From: Botryotinia globosa
Lineage: Eukaryota > Ascomycota > Leotiomycetes > Helotiales > Sclerotiniaceae
Assembly: GCA_014898425.1 (NCBI GenBank)
Contig: RCSZ01000009.1
Location: 1-64,000 of the forward strand
DNA: 64,000 bases
Reading direction: 5' to 3'
The notes beneath the pieces were generated by a model. The model did no database searches and had not been told where the DNA came from. It worked only from the letters and a program-made list of their open reading frames with translations. Position numbers and translations under genes: made by a program. The number at the start of each line of letters is the position of its first letter. The first letter of the stretch is position 1. Below, in pieces: positions 58,485 to 64,000 of this stretch.

Positions 58485-60078
58485 CTATGTCTCCATCATT
58501 ATGTCCTCGTCCTCAATTAAAGAGTTCCAGTCCAAGGGCTCTGCTGTTCCACCAGCGCTGGCAGCATTTTTCAGTTTCAACTGGGCCTTCTGAGCACTAT
58601 CAATATATCGCTTGTCATGTGTCAAAACTCGATCCGTGACTTTGATTTGTTTGCCTAGTGATTGGATACGTCGAGTCGACGCCACTAAATCATTTTGAAC
58701 TTGGGTTTCCGAAAGGACTGAACCGGTTGGCGAGAACGTAACAACTGCATGGCCAGATTGATCTCGAATCATAGTTGCAGGTAAAGTGCCTTCAGCGATC
58801 ATGCTCTGTACAAGATCTTCAATCTGTTTGATTGAAGTTAACTTTGCACCAGTTTCTGCGCTCATCGTAAGACCCATGATATCCGCAGCTCCAATTTTCG
58901 AATAGACGTTGGCAAGATTACGGATTTGAAACTTTTGATAAGCAGCCAGGACACAGCAAATTAACCCGAAATTAGCATCGTCAGACCATACTTGTCGACC
59001 GAATTCGGCCTCGCTCTTTAACCGTGCCGCTGATCCAGTTTCAAAGATACCGGCAATAGCTTCGTATGGTTTTGCGATAATGTGGTATGTTTTAGCGGCA
59101 GCCGCAGAAGTGGTCTTTGGAAGTTGAAGGACCTTTCCATATTGAAGAAGTCCAACGAGTAACCATTTTTTGTAGGCCTCGACCATGACAAGGCTCACGC
59201 TATTATCATTTGATGGATATATTATAGCATTCTCCAACATCTCCAATGCAGCGTCCCATCTCTGTAAACCAATGTAGATTGATCCACTGTAATAGAAATA
59301 CTCTAGTATCTCGAGAGGACTTAGTTTGGTGGAAAAGTTCGATTTGATCGTCACATATGATTGTGCCGGTTGGTCGACTTCGCAAAGATAACGTGTGTAT
59401 GAAACGGGTTGCCTGGCAGGTATATAAAGGATAGGTTTGTCAATGAGTTCTGTAATGGCAGCGAAATAACGTGTTTGGAGAGCCAACCGGACAAGATATA
59501 TATGGTTTGAGGTGAGGACCGATCCTGAGGGGTCTATTCGAAGTATGGCTTCTCTAATTGGGGGAATAGCAGCACCTGGCTATGCAGACTTTAGTATTAT
59601 TTTCTTCCATGATACAAGATATATTTTTACGCACCTGACGTTGTTCCGAAGCAACTTGCGCTACAAATTCCATTACATCTTGTATCTCTTTGCCAAGGTA
59701 TCGGATCTGCCTTTGATCGAAACTATGTAAAAAGGCTGTCGCCTTCTCCCATAAGTCATTGACGTTGATTCCCTTCTCGCCTCTATGAGCTGCAGCGATG
59801 TGGGCTCTAAGAACGTAGATATATGGAACTGTATTTAATGAGGGGTTGATCACCTATTACAGGCTTATTAGCTCTTGTCCGACCACAATTTCATTAATTC
59901 TGCGCACATCTAAAGGACTTTCATCACCTGCAGTCGACTGTAACAATGTCTTATCGGAGGTCTTCCTTAAACTTTCGATTTGTGATGTGATGCCAGTATC
60001 ATATTGCAAATCCGTGAGAGGTACCAAGGGCGCTGGATGAGGAGGAAATAAAAGCATGCGGGAGAGAAAATTGTCCAT
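58485..60078 (-). CDS. csnC: COP9 signalosome subunit 3
   Basis: Three exons on the minus strand: 59908-60078, 59635-59853 and 58485-59579, 494 residues. Both introns (54 and 55 bp) have weak donors starting GTGCG, and were placed by frame and by the family pattern SPLD-VINPSLNTVPYIYVLRAHI and ASEQRQ-PGAAIPPIREAIL. The N-terminal helical repeats are followed by SPLEILEYFYYSGSIYIGLQRWDAALEMLENAI (typical of PCI proteins). The PCI/winged-helix part includes IKQIEDLVQSMIAEGTLPATMIRD (about 370-395) and the AVVTFSP strand. The tail is acidic and ends EDEDIMMET. CSN3 is a scaffold subunit of the COP9 signalosome, which removes Nedd8 from cullins and controls development in fungi. Confidence 0.87.
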
Positions 60079-60592
60079 CTTGAAGGTAGAGTATGCGACC
60101 AAATAATGAGCGTTTGTGGAAAGTCACTCGATTGATTGCTAGGTACAAAGCTTTTAAGGACTTGAGCTGGTCTCGGATAGATGGCGTGTGGAATAGACGA
60201 GGTAATCTCAAATTTGATTCTAGGAATGTCAAAGGTAGCTACAGTATACTACTATCTTTGAGTCCCAATTCTAATGGTATCGCGTGAATTCGAGAGACGA
60301 AGTTGTGAGAGGCTATGATGTTGCCTTGGAGCTCCAGAGCTTCCACTTGTTTGTGGGGTTGATGCCCGCTAGCGGCCGTCTGCTCCGGTCACAATCACGT
60401 GCTGTCAAAACTTCCAGAAATCAGTCATCGCACTGAGGGTGGAACAAGGGCATCATTATTTGTTATGAAGACTTTGTCGGGTGAATCCATATCACATTCT
60501 TGCACAATTAACAAAGCTTCAGTGTCTGTAACCTCGACTTGCCTCTTCTAAAGCCTTTCGTCCTTTTTTCAACTTGAATCTTGCAAATACCC
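60079..60592. promoter_or_regulatory. shared upstream region of CSN3 and PRO2
   Basis: 514 bp between divergent ATGs. C/T-rich leader before PRO2. CACGTG-like core (TCACGTGC) at about 60397-60404 could be a bHLH site; not tested. Confidence 0.35.
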
Positions 60593-62044
60593 ATGTCTCT
60601 CACAAACGCAACCCCAGCAGAAGCTGCGAGCGGGGCTAAGACTGCTTCTCACGTTCTAGCTACACTTCCAACAGCCTCTAGAAATGCAGCTCTAACGTCT
60701 ATTCATGATGCACTTCTACAAAATAAAGCAGATATACTAGCAGCCAATGCCCGAGATCTCGAATTGGCTCGGAAAGAAGCCGAAAGTGGCCGTTTAAGCT
60801 CAAGTATAGTATCGAGACTGGATTTGGGAAAGAAGGGAAAATACGAGGATATGTTGAAGGGAATTCTGGATGTCAGAGATCTTGATGACCCTGGTATTGA
60901 CAATTTTTCTCATAACGTGAATGAACGCTGATCACTTCGTATAGTTGGAAAGGTTACATTGCGAACACGACTTGATGATGGTCTAGACCTCGAGCGAGTG
61001 TCGTGCCCCATTGGAGTCCTTCTGATTATCTTTGAAGCACGTCCAGAAGTCATCGCAAACATTGCTTCGTTAGCAATCAAATCCGGAAATGCCGCTATCT
61101 TGAAGGGTACGATAAAGTATCTATGTCGTCGCTCAAATTAAAGCTAATGGTCTGCAGGTGGAAAAGAATCTACCGAATCTTTCATTGCTATCTCTACCGT
61201 AATCTCAGCAGCTTTACAATCTACAGAAGTCCCTGCAGCTGCGATCCAATTAGTTACCACCAGGGATGTAATTCCTCAATTATTGGCATTGGACCAATAC
61301 ATTGACCTCGTTATCCCAAGAGGTTCGAACGAATTGGTCAGATATATCAAGGAAAATACCAAAATTCCAGTCATGGGTCACGCAGATGGCCTTTGCTCGA
61401 TATATCTTGAGAAAACGGCCGACCCAGCAATGGCAACAAGGGTTATCGTTGATTCGAAAACTTCATATCCAGCCGCATGCAATAGCGTGGAGACTTTACT
61501 CGTTGAGCAAGCAGCTCTCGAGAAAATTCTTCCCCAAGTTGCAGAAGCACTATTAGAGAAGGGCGTTTCTCTGCTATGTGATACTTCCAGTAAATCAGCT
61601 CTTACAACAAAACTTCCTTCTAATCAAGCAGTCTTGCTCGAAGATGCAGTTGAAAGTGATTTTGACACGGAGCATTTGTCCCTTGTTCTTGCCATCAAGA
61701 CTGTTTCTAATCTCAACGAAGTCATTTCACATATCAACATTCATGGTTCCCATCACACAGATGTGATACTCACGTCATCTTCTGATCTCGCCGAGCGATT
61801 TATGGCTGGCGTTGACTCAGCAGGAGTTTTCTGGAATACGTCCAGTCGCATGGCTGATGGCATGCGTTTTGGCTTCGGTACCGAAGTAGGAATATCAACA
61901 AACAAGATCCATGCACGGGGACCAGTCGGTTTGGAAGGTCTTATGATCTACAAATACAAAATTCGCGGAAATGGTCAAATGTCAGTTGAATATGGTGAGG
62001 GAGAGGGTCAAAAAAGGTTTAAGCATGAAAATCTCTTGATATAG
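60593..62044 (+). CDS. PRO2: gamma-glutamyl phosphate reductase
   Basis: Three exons: 60593-60893, 60945-61106 and 61158-62044, 449 residues; both introns 51 bp, phase 1. The enzyme reduces gamma-glutamyl phosphate with NADPH to glutamate semialdehyde in proline synthesis. Family blocks: [35 protein letters not shown] (about 102-136), [19 protein letters not shown] segment ([13 protein letters not shown]), [14 protein letters not shown], and [13 protein letters not shown] with catalytic Cys262. The C-terminal [21 protein letters not shown] is typical. The length matches the family. Confidence 0.96.
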
Positions 62045-62876
62045 TTTTCTCGCATCATAAAAGACACTCATGTTTGCAAATGCAGGCGTACATCTTTCTT
62101 GGCGCATTCGCGTCGTGTTCAATTTCTTATTGTTGATACTTGAGGTGTCTGAGAAACTTGAGACGAGCCCATATACATGGATTTGATCTGTTGAACGCGT
62201 GATGGTGTGCGTCTCTTCTCTTCGCCTTTTTCAACCCCCAAGAATTTGGCCCAAACACTGTTTCCCCACTTATCCTGTCACGGTATCAACTTTCTCTCAT
62301 CTCTTGGCGTATTTATCGGTACTACCTTCCCAAACCCGCCATTATCTTGGCTTTTCGTCTTGAAAAGTCCATATTGTTTCCAGGATCTCCTCTTAAGCTT
62401 TGTGCAATTTTCTCTCAATTCTTCCAAGTGGATTGACTGGTGGATACATTCTCGCTACGCATGTGCATGCTCGGTACTTAAAACGAACGACCCCTGAAGC
62501 CCCTTGACACAGACCATGTAACGAGATCAATATTACCCAATAACAGTCAATTCTTGGGATAACGTTTTGATGTTTCCCATATCTTTTTTCTGTGTTCAAC
62601 CTTTTTTATCTGTGTATTTGAGATATGTGAATCTGAAAATATGGGGATATTAATCTGTTTGTCACTTATAAGGCATCGAGCGTTACCGGCCGCCCACTTG
62701 GCGTTTAAGCTTAGAGAGAAGGATTGTTTAAAATCTGAGCTTCTCCCGTAGTTTTTGGATGGCCACGGCCGGCCGCAGATTACTTCAGGAAAGAGTCTTA
62801 GATATTTTCGATTCAATTAAGTGGTAATATTTTTTGATAAAATAATTTTGAAGAGGAAAAGTTATCGAAGAAAAAA
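62045..62876. other. intergenic, nothing recognised
   Basis: 832 bp between PRO2 and the secreted protein gene. A few palindromic GGCCGGCC-like bases occur near 62768. No supported ORF. Confidence 0.5.
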
Positions 62877-63687
62877 ATGTTGTTTTCTGGTTTATTTATG
62901 ATGGTGGGACTGGGGGCCGCTGTGTCTGCGAGGGTAGTTGAGAAGAATGAACGTAAGTAGTTGGGGAAGTTTGTTCAGTCTAGATTCCCTTCAATTGATT
63001 TCCCTGGAACTTCTCTCCCATCTAGAAGACGTCAAAAATATAACCAGAAGCTAACAAATCTATTTAGGATCATTTCAACGACCCATAAATGACCCCTCAT
63101 TACCTCGTCCAACTCCCTCCTCGCCTCAATCCTGCATTTTTATGCCATCTCTCCTGATGCCACCTGTCTCCATCACATCCACTCTACCCACATCTCTTCA
63201 TCATCATCTTCCAAATGTCCTCCTCTCCCACTCATTCTTCAATTCAAAATTACCAACTTCTTCTGGCTCCGCCGCCCCCATGACCTCCACTCTTTCTCTC
63301 TCCGAAGTAACTGGCGATGCTTCCCTTCAAGGGATTTTCCTCGGCCTCGTCTATACTTCCATCGACAAATCTACCTCTGAGCCTTCTTTAGACTCTCTCC
63401 CCAAATCTCAAGCATCAAAACTAAAAGTAAAACCTCATTGCCGTCCTCAACTTCCCAAACCTAAAGTGGACGAGCAAGACGATTTTGATAAATCATGGGG
63501 CCATATCAATAATCACGAGATTCGATCGCCGGTTTTGTCAGGACCACGGTCAAGTCCCTCTACGGAGATGAGAAGATGTTTTACAGAGGCGGTGGAAGGA
63601 GTTAGGGAGAGCGGACTCGTAGAGGGGACGCTGAAGTTTCCTAAAGAAGGGGCAAAACTACGATTTTTGGTTTGGAGAGTCGATTGA
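62877..63687 (+). CDS. small secreted protein of unknown function
   Basis: Exons 62877-62952 and 63068-63687, 231 residues; 115-bp intron GTAAGT...AGCTAAC...ATTTAG. The first exon encodes a clear signal peptide (MLFSGLFMMVGLGAAVSA, cleavage expected after VSA) followed by RVVEKNE. The mature part is rich in Ser, Pro and Thr up to about 130, then more ordered, with LSEVTGDASLQGIFLGLVYTS. The last 60 residues contain MRRCFTEAVEGVRESGLVEG and LRFLVWRVD. There are three Cys in the mature chain. I recognise no domain. Size and signal are compatible with a candidate secreted effector or wall protein; that is speculation. Confidence 0.65.
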
Positions 63688-64000
63688 ATGATTTAAGTTG
63701 GGTTGAGAATATTTCAAGCCGGTGGGGTGGTTTTTTTTTTATGAACAGAGGCTATGGCGAATGGGTCGGGAACTAGAGATTCGAATGTCAAAGGTGTTTA
63801 GGGCTGGATTGGAGTTTGGGTATTCATGTCAGCCCTTCGATTTTGATGTATATGATACGATGTGTATGGAACAAAATGAGATAAAATAGCATGGAAAATT
63901 TTGTGCGATCATCAAGCGCCTCGCATAACTGCTGGGAAATGAATACCTCATGGGCTTTGCACAAACTGTTGACATGCATGAAGTTCGTGTCAAAGAAGAT
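63688..64000. other. window end, 3' region of secreted protein gene
   Basis: A/T-rich untranslated sequence with a T9 run at 63731. No further gene starts are visible. Confidence 0.5.

Overview
The window looks like a chromosome arm segment from a filamentous ascomycete (Pezizomycotina). The protein styles (LYS2 without an N-terminal extension, a PtaB/LIM-binding protein with long glutamine runs, 2EXR-domain proteins, an HbrB-like TORC2 subunit) and the composition point to a leotiomycete, probably near Botrytis/Sclerotinia; the genus is inference. Introns are typically 45-110 bp with GT...CTAAC/CTAAT...AG signals, and they allowed multi-exon models to be rebuilt codon by codon for most genes.

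Layout. 1-8 kb: a divergent, membrane-anchored indoleamine 2,3-dioxygenase-like gene, then a gene-poor stretch ending in a clearly broken SIMPL (DUF541) gene. 8-11.5 kb: mitochondrial ribosomal protein bL28m and a divergent pair of 2EXR-domain genes. 12.8-19.8 kb: VPS39/VAM6, the KEOPS subunit GON7 and the TORC2 subunit HbrB. 22-25 kb: a LIM-binding PtaB homologue with polyglutamine. 26-27.3 kb: an unannotated-looking but recognisable U14 C/D snoRNA inside a spliced, apparently non-coding transcript, plus a small spliced ORF on the other strand. 27.8-43.1 kb: LYS2, an unknown type II membrane protein, a small basic conserved protein, a short-chain dehydrogenase with a GC-AG intron, a SET-domain protein and an unknown disordered protein. 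43.1-48.2 kb: a gene-poor island. 48.2-52.6 kb: HEM2, MCT1 and a TRAPPC2L/Tca17 homologue. 54.5-62 kb: a dienelactone hydrolase family protein, RFA1, CSN3 and PRO2. 62.9-63.7 kb: a small secreted protein.

Most genes are housekeeping (vesicle tethering, tRNA modification, TORC2, lysine and proline synthesis, haem synthesis, mitochondrial fatty acid synthesis, DNA replication, COP9 signalosome) and are not arranged as a pathway cluster. Divergent pairs with short shared promoters are common (DLH/RFA1, CSN3/PRO2, GON7/HbrB, LYS2/type II membrane protein). No transposon, CRISPR, tRNA or rRNA gene was recognised. The most interesting items are the U14 snoRNA in its intron, the membrane-anchored IDO-like protein lacking expected substrate residues, the decayed SIMPL gene, the GC-AG intron and several unknown or small ORFs. 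No evidence was found for a wholly new multi-gene system.
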